Translations under genes and position numbers: made by a program
Part shown: one piece after another, positions 1 to 8,948 of the stretch
How the letters are laid out: each line of letters opens with the position of its first letter
Position numbering within the stretch: the first letter of the stretch is position 1
From: Haladaptatus paucihalophilus DX253
GTDB lineage: Archaea; Halobacteriota; Halobacteria; Halobacteriales; Haladaptataceae
Length of the DNA: 64,000 bases
Reading direction: 5' to 3'
Assembly (NCBI RefSeq): GCF_000376445.1
Contig: NZ_AQXI01000003.1
Span: forward strand, 1-64,000
The notes under the pieces: model-generated
Told to the model about the DNA's origin: nothing
What the model saw: only the letters and a program-made list of their open reading frames with translations
Database searches by the model: none

Positions 1-114
1 CTGCAATCACGCGAAAACCGTTGGCTGTTCGTCGCGACCGTGACCGAACTATCCGAAAACTGCTGCCAACTGCACCAAACATCCGTTTCCCGGTCTCGAA
101 ACGCGAACTCGTGA

Positions 115-1107
115 TTACGGACTCGTCGCCATCCGGTCCTCGAAGAGCGCGTCCAAACCGGGTGGCTCGACCAGTTCGTACTCGTCGCCGACGCGTTCGA
201 CGTATCCCGCTTCCGCGAGATGTCTGAGGTGGGCGTAGGATTCGCCGGGGCCGTGGAGGAGGTGGATGCCGTCGAGGTCGCCGAACAGGTGGGAACCCAC
301 GGTCCACGGGTCGGTCGGGCCGTGTCGTTCCAGCACGTCGATGACGTCACCGGCGCGGTCGCGGTGGTGGTCCCGAATCTCGCGGGCGCGCCCCGTCGGG
401 TCGAGCGGGCCGCCGTGGCCGGGCCAGGCGCGCTCGTAGGACTCCCCGACGACGTGCGACAGCGTATCGAGGTACGCCGCAAGCGGATTTTCGAGGCGGA
501 CGTCCGCGCCGCCGACGTTGGGCGTGTAGTTTCCGAGGAGGGCGTCGCCGCAGAAGAGTTCGCGGCCGGAGTCGCCGTCGAAGGCGAACCCCGAGAGACC
601 GGCGGTGTGGCCGGGGAGGTGGACAGCTTCGCGTTCGACGTCGCCGCGGTCGAAGCGGTAGCCCGCGGAAAACGGCTCGACGGTCGGTTCGGGACCGTCG
701 AGACGACCGATTTTCCGCGCGTGCTGGAACACCGGGTCCTGGATGTGCTCGGGGAGCCCCCACTCGTCGAGGAGGCGCTGTTGGCGGGTTCCGATGGCGT
801 CCCACGCCGACTCGTCTTGGGCGACGAGCGCCGCGTCGTCCTCGTGGACGAAGACGGCGGCGTCGCTTCGCGCTTGGACGGTTCCCGCGAGTCCGGCGTG
901 GTCGGTGTGCCAATGGGTGACGAGCACGCGGTCCACGTCGCCGACCGAACAGCCGTAGTCGGCCAATCCTGACTCCAGTGAATCGAGCGTTTCGGGCTTT
1001 CGAACGCTCGTGTCGATGAGTGTCGTGGGAGCATCGGTATCGGTACCGAGGAGGTAAACGCTGTTTTCTCCCTCGAACTCGGAGTTTTCGAGTCGAATTC
1101 GGTTCAC
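115..1107 (-). CDS. MBL-fold metallo-hydrolase
   Basis: This 330-residue protein belongs to the metallo-beta-lactamase fold hydrolases, cytoplasmic enzymes that use two metal ions, often to cleave thioesters or similar esters. The metal motif HWHTDH lies at residues 65-70, followed by LPGHTAG (His167), FCGDALL (Asp188) and WPGHGG (His231), so all expected ligands are visible. The C-terminal 90 residues look like the winged-helix-like tail common in LACTB2-type members. The start codon is GTG at 1107 and no upstream ATG improves on it. The gene stands alone, with the next gene upstream 95 bases away on the same strand. The substrate cannot be told from the sequence. Confidence 0.88.
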   Translation of the reverse strand: MNRIRLENSEFEGENSVYLLGTDTDAPTTLIDTSVRKPETLDSLESGLADYGCSVGDVDRVLVTHWHTDHAGLAGTVQARSDAAVFVHEDDAALVAQDESAWDAIGTRQQRLLDEWGLPEHIQDPVFQHARKIGRLDGPEPTVEPFSAGYRFDRGDVEREAVHLPGHTAGLSGFAFDGDSGRELFCGDALLGNYTPNVGGADVRLENPLAAYLDTLSHVVGESYERAWPGHGGPLDPTGRAREIRDHHRDRAGDVIDVLERHGPTDPWTVGSHLFGDLDGIHLLHGPGESYAHLRHLAEAGYVERVGDEYELVEPPGLDALFEDRMATSP

Positions 1108-1202
1108 ACCTGTTTTCGAGCGTCACCACTCATTATATTTTTTATATTTCTCTCGATAACGAGTGGCGTCCGTCGTCGTGTCGAACGTCGGAGCGGTACT
1201 CG

Positions 1203-1802
1203 TTACTCGTCGCCCGTGAGGAGTTGCGCGAGTGACAGCGCCGTAAACGACGCGACGATGAGGACGTCCCAAATGATATTCGGAACGAAGGAAACGGGTG
1301 GGACGCCGATCCACGCCGCCGCTACGACGGCGATTCCGACCGCGGTGGCAACTCGGTAGTAGCGCAACCACGGGGTTTCGTCGTCGCTCGACTCTCCGTC
1401 TTCCATTTCGACTTCGTAGTCGGATTCGTCCGCCGTGTCGAGATACGGGTCGAACTGGTCGGCCAGCGGTCCGCGTTCGACGATGCCGCGGCTCTTGTTG
1501 TAGCGGATGATTCCCTCGCTTTCGAGCTTCGGCAGGTGAGATTGGTACAGCGCGATGTAGACGCGCTGGCGTTCGTCCGAGGTGAGCGCCTGCACAGTAG
1601 TGTCGTTTTCCCACGCGGCGACCTGCTCCGCGAGGTCGCGCATCTCGACCGTGCCGCCGGTCTCCTTCAGGAACCGAAGCGCGTCCCGACGTCGCTGTGT
1701 CTGGAGAATATGAAATATCTTGTCGCGGGAGAGCGGTTCGACGGACTCCTCCGTGGCGTGTTCGAACCCGTCTCCCGCGGTCGAGTCGGAACTGACGCTC
1801 AT
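1203..1802 (-). CDS. DUF7344-type winged-helix protein with membrane tail
   Basis: This 199-residue protein has a haloarchaeal DUF7344-like domain at about residues 22-105. The characteristic pattern is a QRRRDALRFL helix, then LAEQVAAWEN, then a YIALYQSHLPKLE segment before a short wing. An acidic linker (about 125-145) leads to two hydrophobic segments at about 150-190 that should span the membrane. Proteins of this type are thought to be DNA-binding regulators, here probably anchored at the membrane. It faces the small gene at 2103 across a 300-base divergent region. A second DUF7344-like gene lies at 36136. Its targets and signal are unknown. Confidence 0.8.
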   Translation of the reverse strand: MSVSSDSTAGDGFEHATEESVEPLSRDKIFHILQTQRRRDALRFLKETGGTVEMRDLAEQVAAWENDTTVQALTSDERQRVYIALYQSHLPKLESEGIIRYNKSRGIVERGPLADQFDPYLDTADESDYEVEMEDGESSDDETPWLRYYRVATAVGIAVVAAAWIGVPPVSFVPNIIWDVLIVASFTALSLAQLLTGDE

Positions 1803-2102
1803 CGTTTCGTCCCTTGGTATGCGTCGCTTTCCACTCGATTTCGAGTGCCCGGTCGTGGATTCTCGTCGTTACTTCGGTCCGAGACTGTCGGTCGTCTCGG
1901 TAATCGGTCGTTTCGTTGCTCGCGTGCCATGTAGTTCAATATCTCTTGTTGATTTTAAAAAGGTATTGGGTCTACGACGATGATAAAGGTCACATTTATC
2001 TTCTGGCCGCTCGTTGGTAGTTTCCGATTCCCGATGGTTCCGTTTCGTCGGCGAAGCCGTGGTCGGGGTTTTAATATCTCGAAATGGAAGCTTTCCACGA
2101 CG
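1803..2102. promoter_or_regulatory. Divergent intergenic region
   Basis: This 300-base stretch separates the minus-strand DUF7344 gene from the plus-strand gene at 2103. It contains several AT-rich patches (about 1950-1962, 1990-1998 and 2068-2080) that could be promoter elements. An open frame extends upstream of 2103 but has no coding character I can defend, so I treat the region as regulatory. Confidence 0.5.
2070..2078 (+). promoter_or_regulatory. TATA-like box for the gene at 2103
   Basis: The sequence TTTTAATAT sits about 28 bases before the ATG at 2103. That spacing is typical of a leaderless haloarchaeal transcript, and it supports choosing this ATG rather than the longer frame starting at 1980. 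Confidence 0.5.
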
Positions 2103-2474
2103 ATGGAGAACTTCGACGGCCGGGAGTACCGTCGGGTCGTGCACCGACTCGCGGGTAAGGTTCGGGAACGGGTCGGTTCCGGGATGAGTATGCGCTCTGC
2201 CCTGTACCGGTCGGTCGGCGAGTGTATCGGCAACCTCTGGAATCGTGACGTGTCGCTTCGCGTCTGTGAACTCTCCGAACAGGACCCCGAAATCGAGATG
2301 GTGACCGAAATCGTCGCCGAGGACGAGACCGAGACGCACGCCGATTACGAGGTGTTCGTCCGCGCGATGGCGTTCTCGGTCCTCGAACAGGACGTGCGCG
2401 AAGCGGTCGAAAACACGGTTTCCGTCGAGCGGGAGACGGACCCCGGAGCGAACGGACGCGAACTCGGCGGCTAG
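2103..2474 (+). CDS. Hypothetical protein, 123 aa
   Basis: This is an acidic, soluble 123-residue protein that I do not recognise. It is predicted mostly helical, with a basic N-terminal third (residues 1-40 rich in Arg) and a strongly acidic middle (60-85). It has no cysteines forming a zinc site and no membrane segment. I chose the ATG at 2103 because a TATA-like box lies about 28 bases upstream and because the extra N-terminal residues of the longer frame are unlike a haloarchaeal protein. The next gene starts 37 bases downstream on the same strand with its own possible promoter. Confidence 0.65.
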   Translation: MENFDGREYRRVVHRLAGKVRERVGSGMSMRSALYRSVGECIGNLWNRDVSLRVCELSEQDPEIEMVTEIVAEDETETHADYEVFVRAMAFSVLEQDVREAVENTVSVERETDPGANGRELGG

Positions 2475-2511
2475 ACCATACGTTTACGCGCCTTCGGGCC
2501 GTGGTGACTCT

Positions 2512-2700
2512 ATGCCCAGTCCCACCCACTCGGACGATGAATTCACGTCCTGTGCCAACTGCGGCAAACTCGTCAACCTCTCGGAGTATCACCCGACGGT
2601 GGTCGTTCGACACAGCGTCACCGCCAACCAAACGGAGAACGTGACCCTCCACTTCTGTAGCGAGGACTGTCTGGACGAGTGGACCGGCCCGTTCCCGTGA
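2512..2700 (+). CDS. Small treble-clef zinc-finger protein
   Basis: This 62-residue protein carries a four-cysteine zinc-binding pattern: CANC near residues 15-18 and FCSEDC near 49-54, with a conserved DEW motif just after. This resembles the short haloarchaeal zinc-finger proteins with an HFC-x2-DC-x3-W ending. Such proteins are abundant in haloarchaea and most have no known function; protein-protein or nucleic acid binding is the usual suggestion. It is flanked by other small genes on the plus strand at 2103 and 2778. Confidence 0.72.
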   Translation: MPSPTHSDDEFTSCANCGKLVNLSEYHPTVVVRHSVTANQTENVTLHFCSEDCLDEWTGPFP

Positions 2701-2777
2701 CTCGATTTTCGCGGTAATCTCCCCTTACCGGCCGAACGCTCACCGCGTTTTACCCGCCCGCTCGACGTTCTCGCCGC

Positions 2778-2966
2778 ATGGAGTTCGAACGCCCGGAATC
2801 GCGCTGGAAACGCGCCGCCATCATCGGCGGCATCGCGCTCGGCTTTCTCGCCGCTTCGTTCATCGTGCTTCCCGTCGCGCTGCTCGCGGTCGAGTTCGTC
2901 GCGGGAATCGTGGTCGGACTCGTTCGCGTCGTCACCGAACCTCGTACGGATCGGCGTCCGGCATGA
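2778..2966 (+). CDS. Small membrane protein, 62 aa
   Basis: A 62-residue protein with a charged N-terminus (residues 1-13) and a long hydrophobic stretch at about 14-51 that could form two close membrane helices. The tail is short and basic. I do not recognise the family. Its 3' end overlaps the 3' end of the convergent gene at 2932-3621 by 35 bases, a tight arrangement that leaves no room for a shared terminator. ATG start; no clear partner. Confidence 0.6.
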   Translation: MEFERPESRWKRAAIIGGIALGFLAASFIVLPVALLAVEFVAGIVVGLVRVVTEPRTDRRPA

Positions 2967-3621
2967 AGCGCCCCAAATCGACCGTCTGCTGGTAGTCCGA
3001 GGACAGGATTCCGTTCAGTCGCTCCCGAAGGCGGTCGCCGTCGTTCGGTCCCCACTCGCGCGGGTCACGAACCGGGACGACGAGGAAGCCCCGTCCTTTG
3101 ATCTCCTCGGCGTGGAGCGTCGCCATATCTGGGCCGTCCCGTCCGTCGCCGATTCCGTGTTTTTCGGCTTGCGCCGTGAACTCCCAGAAGACGTGTTCGG
3201 TCGCTGTTCGGCCGACCGGAAGCAGGACGTGTGCGGCGATAGCCCTGAGTTCGGCGTCGAAAAATCGCTCCATGTCGTCGTACTCTCGCGGCGTGGGCTG
3301 CCGACCGTCGGGCAGCCTGCACATGTGGAGGTAGCTCATGAACAGGTTCGCGATGGTCGGCCGGTCGCTGTACACGTCGCCGATGAGGCCGACCTCGTTC
3401 AACACCGGCTGTAGCGTCTCCCCGACGGGGCCGCCGGTAAACGGCACGTTCGACTCGATGCCGCCGTGCGCTCCCGGATGGTCGCCGATGAGGTGGAAGT
3501 CCGCGTTCGCGTCGCCGTAGCCGAACACTGCACAGTCCCCGTCGTGTGTGACGTTACACTGGCAGGGTGGTTGCATTCCGAACGGATTGCTCGTCCGTTC
3601 ATCCTCGTGAAGCCATTGCAC
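2932..3621 (-). CDS. Uracil-DNA glycosylase superfamily protein
   Basis: This 229-residue protein fits the uracil-DNA glycosylase superfamily, which removes uracil and related damaged bases from DNA. A GDHPGAHGG segment near residues 47-55 corresponds to the water-activating loop (motif 1), and NLFMSYLHMCRLPDG resembles the following strand and loop of the family 4/5 group. PVRDPREW near residue 190 sits where the DNA-intercalating motif would be. The paired N-terminal cysteines (PCQC, then C) may be an iron-sulfur or zinc site, but the spacing is not clearly that of family 4. An internal Met just before the PPCQC segment is an alternative start. Catalytic activity is uncertain because motif 1 departs from the usual GEAPG. 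Confidence 0.7.
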   Translation of the reverse strand: MQWLHEDERTSNPFGMQPPCQCNVTHDGDCAVFGYGDANADFHLIGDHPGAHGGIESNVPFTGGPVGETLQPVLNEVGLIGDVYSDRPTIANLFMSYLHMCRLPDGRQPTPREYDDMERFFDAELRAIAAHVLLPVGRTATEHVFWEFTAQAEKHGIGDGRDGPDMATLHAEEIKGRGFLVVPVRDPREWGPNDGDRLRERLNGILSSDYQQTVDLGRFMPDADPYEVR

Positions 3622-4292
3622 ACCCTCCGTAGCAGTCCCGTATGAAAAAGCGCGTCGGTCCGCGGAACCGCACCGCTGTCGGGTTCAACGGACGTTCGAC
3701 TGGAATCGTATTTCCGAAAACCGGTAGACCTGAATTGGAAGATGCATCGGGAGATGCACCGAACCAGAGACACAGAGCTGTAGATTTTGACAGGCGCAAA
3801 GCCGTGATTTTTCGCGGGTCGTTCTCCGAATCCTATTCGTTCCCTCCTGTTTGGTATGACATAACACATAGTACAACGGCGCGATTACTATTTAGTTCTT
3901 GTGGTGATATCGGGCGATAAGCTCTGCCAATGATTTCCCAATTTGCTAAAAACAATGCAAATGGGATTTTCTAACCGAAATAATTTAAACATCTCGTTTC
4001 ATGTGGTCTCGTTCTCACCGTCACCGTTTTCCCTCCTTCTTCCCCTGCTCTCACCTCTCTCCTTCTTCCCCTGCTCTCACCTCTCTCCTTCTTCCCCTGC
4101 TCTCACCTCTCTCCTTCTTCCCCTGCTCTCACCTCTCTCCTTCTTCCCCTGCTCTCTTTCCCCGTTCTTCGTTTTCTACCCGACACTGTGCGGCCCGGAG
4201 CGGCACGGATGCGCCGCTCCGGTCTGTTTCACCATCTTCCGTACACTCACCGACTTCATCCCGCGAAAAACAGCAATTCGGGCCGACGCCCG
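3622..4292. other. Non-coding region with a tandem repeat
   Basis: This 671-base gap lies between two minus-strand genes: downstream of the EF-1A gene and upstream of the glycosylase-like gene. The part at 3700-4010 is AT-richer and holds no convincing gene. The part at 4024-4156 is a pyrimidine-rich tandem repeat, described separately. The open frames crossing it are products of the repeat and look unlike proteins. Confidence 0.7.
4033..4153. repeat. 26-bp tandem repeat, polypyrimidine
   Basis: Four exact head-to-tail copies of a 26-base unit (starting CTCACCTCTC and ending TTCCCCTGCT) lie at 4050-4075, 4076-4101, 4102-4127 and 4128-4153. A 17-base partial copy precedes them at 4033-4049. 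The plus strand is almost pure pyrimidine, so the minus strand, which is the coding direction of both neighbours, is almost pure purine. The unit length is not a multiple of three, so it is not a coding repeat, and there are no spacers, so it is not a CRISPR array. Confidence 0.97.
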
Positions 4293-5558
4293 CTACTTCT
4301 CGTTCACTTCCAGCACCCGCCCCGCCGCGATGGTCTGGCCCATGTCGCGCACCGCGAAACTGCCGAGTTCGGGAATCTCCGACGACGGTTCGATGGACAG
4401 CGGTTTCTGCGGTCTGACGGTGACGACGGCGGCGTCGCCGCTCTGGATGTAGTCGGGATTCTCCTCGACGACTTCGCCGCTGGCCGGGTCTATCTTCTGG
4501 TCGATGGATTCGATGGTGCAGGCGTCCTGTGCGGTGTGCGCGTGGAACACCGGCGTGTAGCCCGCGGTGATGACCGACGGGTGTTGCATCACGACGATTT
4601 GGGCCGTGAAGGTGTCCGCCACCTTCGGCGGGTCGTCCGCCGGACCCGCGACGTCCCCGCGCCGGATGTCGTTTTTGCCGACTCCACGGACGTTGAACCC
4701 GACGTTATCCCCCGGTCCCGCTTCCGGGACCTCCTCGTGGTGCATCTCGATGGTTTTGACCTCGCCGGTCACGTCGCTCGGTTGGAAGGACACCGAGTCG
4801 CCGATGTTCAACATGCCCGTCTCGACGCGTCCGACCGGGACGGTTCCGATGCCCGAAATCGTGTACACGTCCTGAATCGGCAACCGAAGCGGCGCGTCGG
4901 TCGGCGGCTCCGGCATCGGCAGGTCGTTGAGCGCTTCGAGGACGGTTTCCCCGTCGTACCACGGCATCTCGTCGCTGTGGTCCACGATGTTGTCCCCCGC
5001 GAGCGCCGAAATCGGGATGAACGAAGCGTCCTCGGTGTCGAACCGGACTTGATTCAACAGCCCCTTTACCTCGTCTACGACCTCGCGGTAGCGGTCCTCG
5101 CTGTAATTCGCAGCGTCCATCTTGTTTACCGCGACGATGAGTTCGTTGATGCCCAAGGTGCGCGCGAGGAAGACGTGTTCTTGCGTCTGTGGCTGAACGC
5201 CGTCGTCCGCGGCGACGACGAGGACGGCGTTGTCCGCCTGACTCGCGCCCGTAATCATGTTCTTCACGAAGTCGCGGTGGCCCGGCGTATCGACGATGGT
5301 GAAATAGTACTCGTCGGTGTCGAACTCCTGGTGGGCGATGTCGATGGTGACGCCGCGTTCGCGCTCCTCTGCGAGGTTGTCCATCACGTAGGCGAACTCG
5401 AAGCCGCCCTTCCCCTTCTCTTCGGCTTCCTGTTTGTGCTGTTCGATGACGTGTTCCGGGACGCTCCCCGTCTCGAAGAGGAGTCGTCCGACTAAGGTGG
5501 ATTTTCCGTGGTCGACGTGACCGATGATCGCTAGGTTCTGATGTGGTTTGTCTGGCAT
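4293..5558 (-). CDS. tuf: Translation elongation factor EF-1A
   Basis: This 421-residue GTPase delivers aminoacyl-tRNA to the ribosome. The P-loop GHVDHGKS is at residues 13-20, the switch II motif DTPGHRD follows, and NKMD marks the guanine-specificity loop. Domains 2 and 3 complete a normal archaeal length. The gene is not next to rpsJ or the fusA/rpsL cluster where the haloarchaeal EF-1A gene usually sits, so this may be a second copy. The switch II motif reads DTPGHRD where I recall DCPGHRD in most haloarchaeal EF-1A proteins, which fits a diverged paralogue. The BrkB-type gene ends 62 bases upstream. A purine-rich stretch just before the ATG could act as a ribosome binding site. Confidence 0.95.
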   Translation of the reverse strand: MPDKPHQNLAIIGHVDHGKSTLVGRLLFETGSVPEHVIEQHKQEAEEKGKGGFEFAYVMDNLAEERERGVTIDIAHQEFDTDEYYFTIVDTPGHRDFVKNMITGASQADNAVLVVAADDGVQPQTQEHVFLARTLGINELIVAVNKMDAANYSEDRYREVVDEVKGLLNQVRFDTEDASFIPISALAGDNIVDHSDEMPWYDGETVLEALNDLPMPEPPTDAPLRLPIQDVYTISGIGTVPVGRVETGMLNIGDSVSFQPSDVTGEVKTIEMHHEEVPEAGPGDNVGFNVRGVGKNDIRRGDVAGPADDPPKVADTFTAQIVVMQHPSVITAGYTPVFHAHTAQDACTIESIDQKIDPASGEVVEENPDYIQSGDAAVVTVRPQKPLSIEPSSEIPELGSFAVRDMGQTIAAGRVLEVNEK

Positions 5559-5620
5559 ACCCCTTTCCCCCGTATCGAGTACGTATCGTGACGAATGAGC
5601 AAAACAGTTGTGCCGGTTCC

Positions 5621-6718
5621 CTACTCCCCGCTGCGCCTCGTCTTCGTCATTTCCCGCCGTAGCTCCCGTTGAATCTCGTTCGTCGAAAGGCCGTCCTCAC
5701 GCGCCTGTCTGGTAAGCCGGTGTAACACCTCCCGGAACTCCTGCTCGCTCTCGATTCCTCCGCTCGCCACTGCTTCTCCCCCGTTCGCCACTGTTTCATT
5801 CGCCCTCGTATCGTTCACTCCCGATTTGTTCGCTCCCGCGCCGCTCTCCACCGTCTCGTCCCCCACCGTACCCTTCCTCTCGGTCGGTTTCACTTCCGCC
5901 GAGTCGCGTTCGCGGTCGCTTTTGGCGGCGTCTCCCGTCCGTCCGGCGAGGACCGCGTTGACCGCCGCGCCGAACAGGATGACGATGCTGCCGACGTAGA
6001 GCCAGACGATGACGAGGAGGATCTTTCCGACGGTTCCGTACAGGCTGGTGTTGTACGCCGAGACTTGCGCGTACATGTGAAACACCGAGTGGAGGACCTG
6101 CCAGCCCACGGCCGCGATGGCGACACCGGGGAGGATTTCTCCGATTTCGACGTCGATGTTCGGAAACACGTAGTACATCGGGAGGAACGCGATGCCGAGG
6201 ACGAGTATCGACACCCCCTCGGCCAGATACTCGTCGAACGGCAACCGCTGTGGCGTCGAAATCGTCGCGCTGGTCACGCCGATGGTGACGACGACGAGGA
6301 CGAGCGCCACGAGGACGACCACGCCGTCCTCCAGTTCGTCCCTGAACGAGGTCTTTCGCTCCACGTCGTAGATGTCCGCGAACGCCGCGTCGAGCGCCCG
6401 AAAGATTCGAAACGTGCCCCAGAGGAGCACCAGGACGACGACGAGCGAGTCGCCCGGCGACGGTGCTCCCGAAATCGCGTTTTGCAGGAAGATGTTGGCG
6501 CTCGCCGGGAGGTAGGACCCGATGTCCTGTATCAACCGCCTCGCGAGGGTTTCGCTCCCGACCGCGGAGACGATGAGCGTCAACAACAGAAGCACGGGAA
6601 GCAGGGAGACGAAGGAGTGGTAGGCGATGCTCCCCGCCATGAATTTGATGTTCTCCTCGTGCACTTCCCGCACGATGTCCCGCCCTAAAGAGACGACGCG
6701 CCGGAGTCGAGGGTTCAT
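5621..6718 (-). CDS. YihY/BrkB family membrane protein
   Basis: This 365-residue integral membrane protein matches the YihY/BrkB family (also called virulence factor BrkB or RNase BN-like, although no nuclease activity belongs to it). About six hydrophobic helices span residues 25-260. The family hallmark [18 protein letters not shown] near residue 28 is clear, as is [12 protein letters not shown] in the second part. The last 100 residues are a hydrophilic, low-complexity tail rich in Glu, Asn and Gly, ending in a short helical segment (about 325-365). Transport of an unknown solute is the usual guess. It precedes the EF-1A gene on the same strand. Confidence 0.88.
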   Translation of the reverse strand: MNPRLRRVVSLGRDIVREVHEENIKFMAGSIAYHSFVSLLPVLLLLTLIVSAVGSETLARRLIQDIGSYLPASANIFLQNAISGAPSPGDSLVVVLVLLWGTFRIFRALDAAFADIYDVERKTSFRDELEDGVVVLVALVLVVVTIGVTSATISTPQRLPFDEYLAEGVSILVLGIAFLPMYYVFPNIDVEIGEILPGVAIAAVGWQVLHSVFHMYAQVSAYNTSLYGTVGKILLVIVWLYVGSIVILFGAAVNAVLAGRTGDAAKSDRERDSAEVKPTERKGTVGDETVESGAGANKSGVNDTRANETVANGGEAVASGGIESEQEFREVLHRLTRQAREDGLSTNEIQRELRREMTKTRRSGE

Positions 6719-6820
6719 ATCCGATATACGGTGAGCGCCCCTAAAAGTTCCAACCGTGATTCACGTTCTCCCGTTTGCCCCCTCCCGCCGTTTTAAGCCG
6801 ACGAGGGCCGACCCTCGGGT

Positions 6821-7888
6821 ATGAAAGCCGCTGTGTTGCGCGAGTACGGCGAACCGCTTTCCATCGAGGAGGTGCCGGAACCGACCCCCGACCCGCTCGG
6901 CGTCGTCATCAAAACCGAAGCCTGTGGCATCTGTCGAAGCGACTGGCACGCGTGGCAGGGCCACGGCGAGTGGGCCGACGACCAAGTTCCAATCGGGCAA
7001 ATCCTCGGCCACGAACCCGCCGGACGGGTCGTCGCGGTCGGCGAGCAGGTCCGGGACATCGGCGAGGGGGACCGAATCGCGGTCCCGTTCAATCTCGGCC
7101 GAGGCCACTGCGGGTACTGCCAGAACGGCCACGGCAACGTCTGTGAAAACGGCATTGCCCTCGGCTTCGAGGAGGCCGCGCCCGGCGCGTTCACGGACCG
7201 GGTCGACGTCCCGTCCGCCGACTACAACGCGGTGCACCTCCCAGAATCCGTCTCGCCGGTCGAGATGGCCGGGTTGGGCTGTCGGTTCGTCACGGCGTAC
7301 CACGCGCTCGCCCACCGCGCCGACCTAACGCCGGGGGATTGGGTCGCGGTTCACGGGTGTGGCGGCGTCGGCCTCTCGGCGGTTCACGTCGCCGACGCGC
7401 TCGGCGCGAACGTCATCGCGGTGGATTTGGACGCCGACAAACTCGACCGCGCGCGAGACCTCGGCGCGGACGAGACGGTGCTCGCCGACGCCGAGACCGA
7501 CGTTCCGACGACGATTCAGGCGCGACTCGGCGGGGCCGACGTCTCCATCGACGCGCTCGGCATCGCCGAAACGTGTCGGAATTCCATCGACTGCCTCCGC
7601 CCGCGCGGTCAACACGTCCAACTCGGGTTGACGACGGACGCGGAACGCGGCGAGGTCTCCCTCCCGACGGACGCGATGACGATGCGCGAAATCACGTTTT
7701 TGGGGTCGCGCGGGATGCCGCCGTCCCGCTACGACGAACTGCTTCGCATGCTGGAACGGGACACGCTCTCGCCCGGTAAACTCGTGACGAACACCGTTTC
7801 TCTGGCCGAGGTTCCCGACCGCCTCGCCGCCATGAACGACTTCGAAACGTCCGGCATCGAGGTTGTCGAGTTCTCCGCGTCATCGTAG
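6821..7888 (+). CDS. Zinc-dependent alcohol dehydrogenase family protein
   Basis: This 355-residue medium-chain dehydrogenase oxidises or reduces an alcohol/carbonyl pair with NAD(P). The catalytic zinc ligand region reads CGICRSDWH near residues 35-43, with GHEPAG at about 65. The structural zinc loop is partly kept (HCGYCQNGHGNVC near 93-105). The nucleotide-binding site HGCGGVGLSAVHVA is near residue 180, followed by DLDADKLDRA, where an acidic residue at the strand end favours NAD over NADP. ATG start with no neighbour in an operon. The substrate cannot be told. Confidence 0.88.
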   Translation: MKAAVLREYGEPLSIEEVPEPTPDPLGVVIKTEACGICRSDWHAWQGHGEWADDQVPIGQILGHEPAGRVVAVGEQVRDIGEGDRIAVPFNLGRGHCGYCQNGHGNVCENGIALGFEEAAPGAFTDRVDVPSADYNAVHLPESVSPVEMAGLGCRFVTAYHALAHRADLTPGDWVAVHGCGGVGLSAVHVADALGANVIAVDLDADKLDRARDLGADETVLADAETDVPTTIQARLGGADVSIDALGIAETCRNSIDCLRPRGQHVQLGLTTDAERGEVSLPTDAMTMREITFLGSRGMPPSRYDELLRMLERDTLSPGKLVTNTVSLAEVPDRLAAMNDFETSGIEVVEFSASS

Positions 7889-7937
7889 CTCGAAAAACCT
7901 CCTGAATAAATACAAATTTTGACGACACATCACCAGT

Positions 7938-8180
7938 ATGTCTCCCACAACTGAATCCGCGGAGGGCCTTCCCCTTCGGCGCATCCTCCTCATCGCCCTC
8001 CTCCTGCTGGCGACGCCGCTCGTCGTGTTCGTTCTCATCGCCGGAGCGCTGACGGCGGACGCCGGTCTCGGCGGGTGGTTGCTGTTGGTCGTCGCGCCGC
8101 TGTCGTTCCTCGGCACCGGCCTCTGGCTGTTGGCTGGCGGGTCGCTGCGCTGGCCGAAGCGTGTCGATACGTCCGCGTAG
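7938..8180 (+). CDS. Small membrane protein, 80 aa
   Basis: An 80-residue protein with two clear hydrophobic helices at about residues 16-38 and 45-68, separated by a short loop, and a charged tail. I do not recognise the family. An AT-rich TATA-like element (about 7905-7918) lies about 27 bases before the ATG, which suggests its own leaderless transcript rather than co-transcription with the dehydrogenase 50 bases upstream. Confidence 0.65.
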   Translation: MSPTTESAEGLPLRRILLIALLLLATPLVVFVLIAGALTADAGLGGWLLLVVAPLSFLGTGLWLLAGGSLRWPKRVDTSA

Positions 8181-8223
8181 AAGGAATTCGCTCAGTTCGG
8201 TTCCGTACCGCTACGTTCCGGTC

Positions 8224-8511
8224 CTACACCGGCACTTCGTTCAAGCAGTTCACTTGCTCCCAGTCGCCCGTATCGTCCAGTCGGTAGAGCCGCTGTCGGG
8301 CGTCGGGGATGTACACTTCCTCGGTGACGGCACCGATTTCCGTCAGGTTCTCCAGTGCGCTCCTGACCGTTCGCGCCGAAAGTCGTGACCGCTTCACGAT
8401 TTCCTTCTGCGTGTGGGCGCCGCTGTACTCCAACACTTTGAACACGAGCTTCGCGCTCGGCGGTAGCTCACATAGGCAGGTCAGGGTCTGCTTCTCCATA
8501 CACGGTTCCAT
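8224..8511 (-). CDS. Winged-helix transcriptional regulator
   Basis: This 95-residue protein has a MarR/TrmB-like winged-helix domain. Residues 15-30 hold the conserved LPPSAKLVFKVLEY start, residues 32-60 the helix-turn-helix (KEIVKRSRLSARTVRSALENL), and residues 65-80 the wing (YIPDARQRLYRL). It is closely similar to the gene at 37609-37938, which has the same LPPSAKLVY and YLPDARKRLY segments, so the two are paralogues. The target is unknown. A second in-frame ATG at 8499 is an alternative start. Confidence 0.78.
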   Translation of the reverse strand: MEPCMEKQTLTCLCELPPSAKLVFKVLEYSGAHTQKEIVKRSRLSARTVRSALENLTEIGAVTEEVYIPDARQRLYRLDDTGDWEQVNCLNEVPV

Positions 8512-8663
8512 GGGTGCCAGCCACTAAACCGCTCGCTAACTGCACGGTAACCCGGTATCATGCATGTCACCCGACGGTGGGAAGTTCTCCCAACGATAGG
8601 GAGTCTCACACATGTCACCGGAAAAACGTAGGTTCTTTCATTGATGACTGCGAATATACGCGT

Positions 8664-8861
8664 ATGCAGCCTGAACTTGCAAGCAGAACGCGGTCGGGGG
8701 ACCTCGACCGACTGTTCTGCCAGGTGTGTGGGGAGCGTTTCGATGCCGACGCCGCGACGGACGACGGGTGGCACTACCAGTGTCCGAACGACGACTGTGA
8801 CGGCGCGGGCATCCGTGAAGACCTGTATCCGGTTCGAGACGTCCTTCCGTCCCGTCGATAA
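8664..8861 (+). CDS. Short zinc-finger protein, 65 aa
   Basis: A 65-residue protein with a two-pair cysteine zinc motif: CQVC near residues 19-22 and CPNDDC near 40-45, separated by DDGWHYQ. This resembles a haloarchaeal small zinc-finger group of the HVO_2901 type, though I make that link from memory of the pattern only. I chose the ATG at 8664 because the longer frame from 8514 runs through a non-coding-like, poorly acidic stretch. Function unknown. Confidence 0.68.
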   Translation: MQPELASRTRSGDLDRLFCQVCGERFDADAATDDGWHYQCPNDDCDGAGIREDLYPVRDVLPSRR

Positions 8862-8948
8862 CCGATTCCGACCGACCGTCCCGTTTTCTTTCTCCCCACG
8901 TTCGATGGAAACCCTTTACCTCTCCCGCTACACCACAACCAACATCGA

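Noticed and set aside
4033-4153. Possible CRISPR array
   Set aside because: The copies are head-to-tail without spacers, so this is a simple tandem repeat. No cas gene is near.
4001-4452. Two plus-strand frames with repeating Ser/Pro/Leu-rich protein
   Set aside because: They are read through the 26-bp tandem repeat, whose unit length is not a multiple of three. The frames have no haloarchaeal composition.
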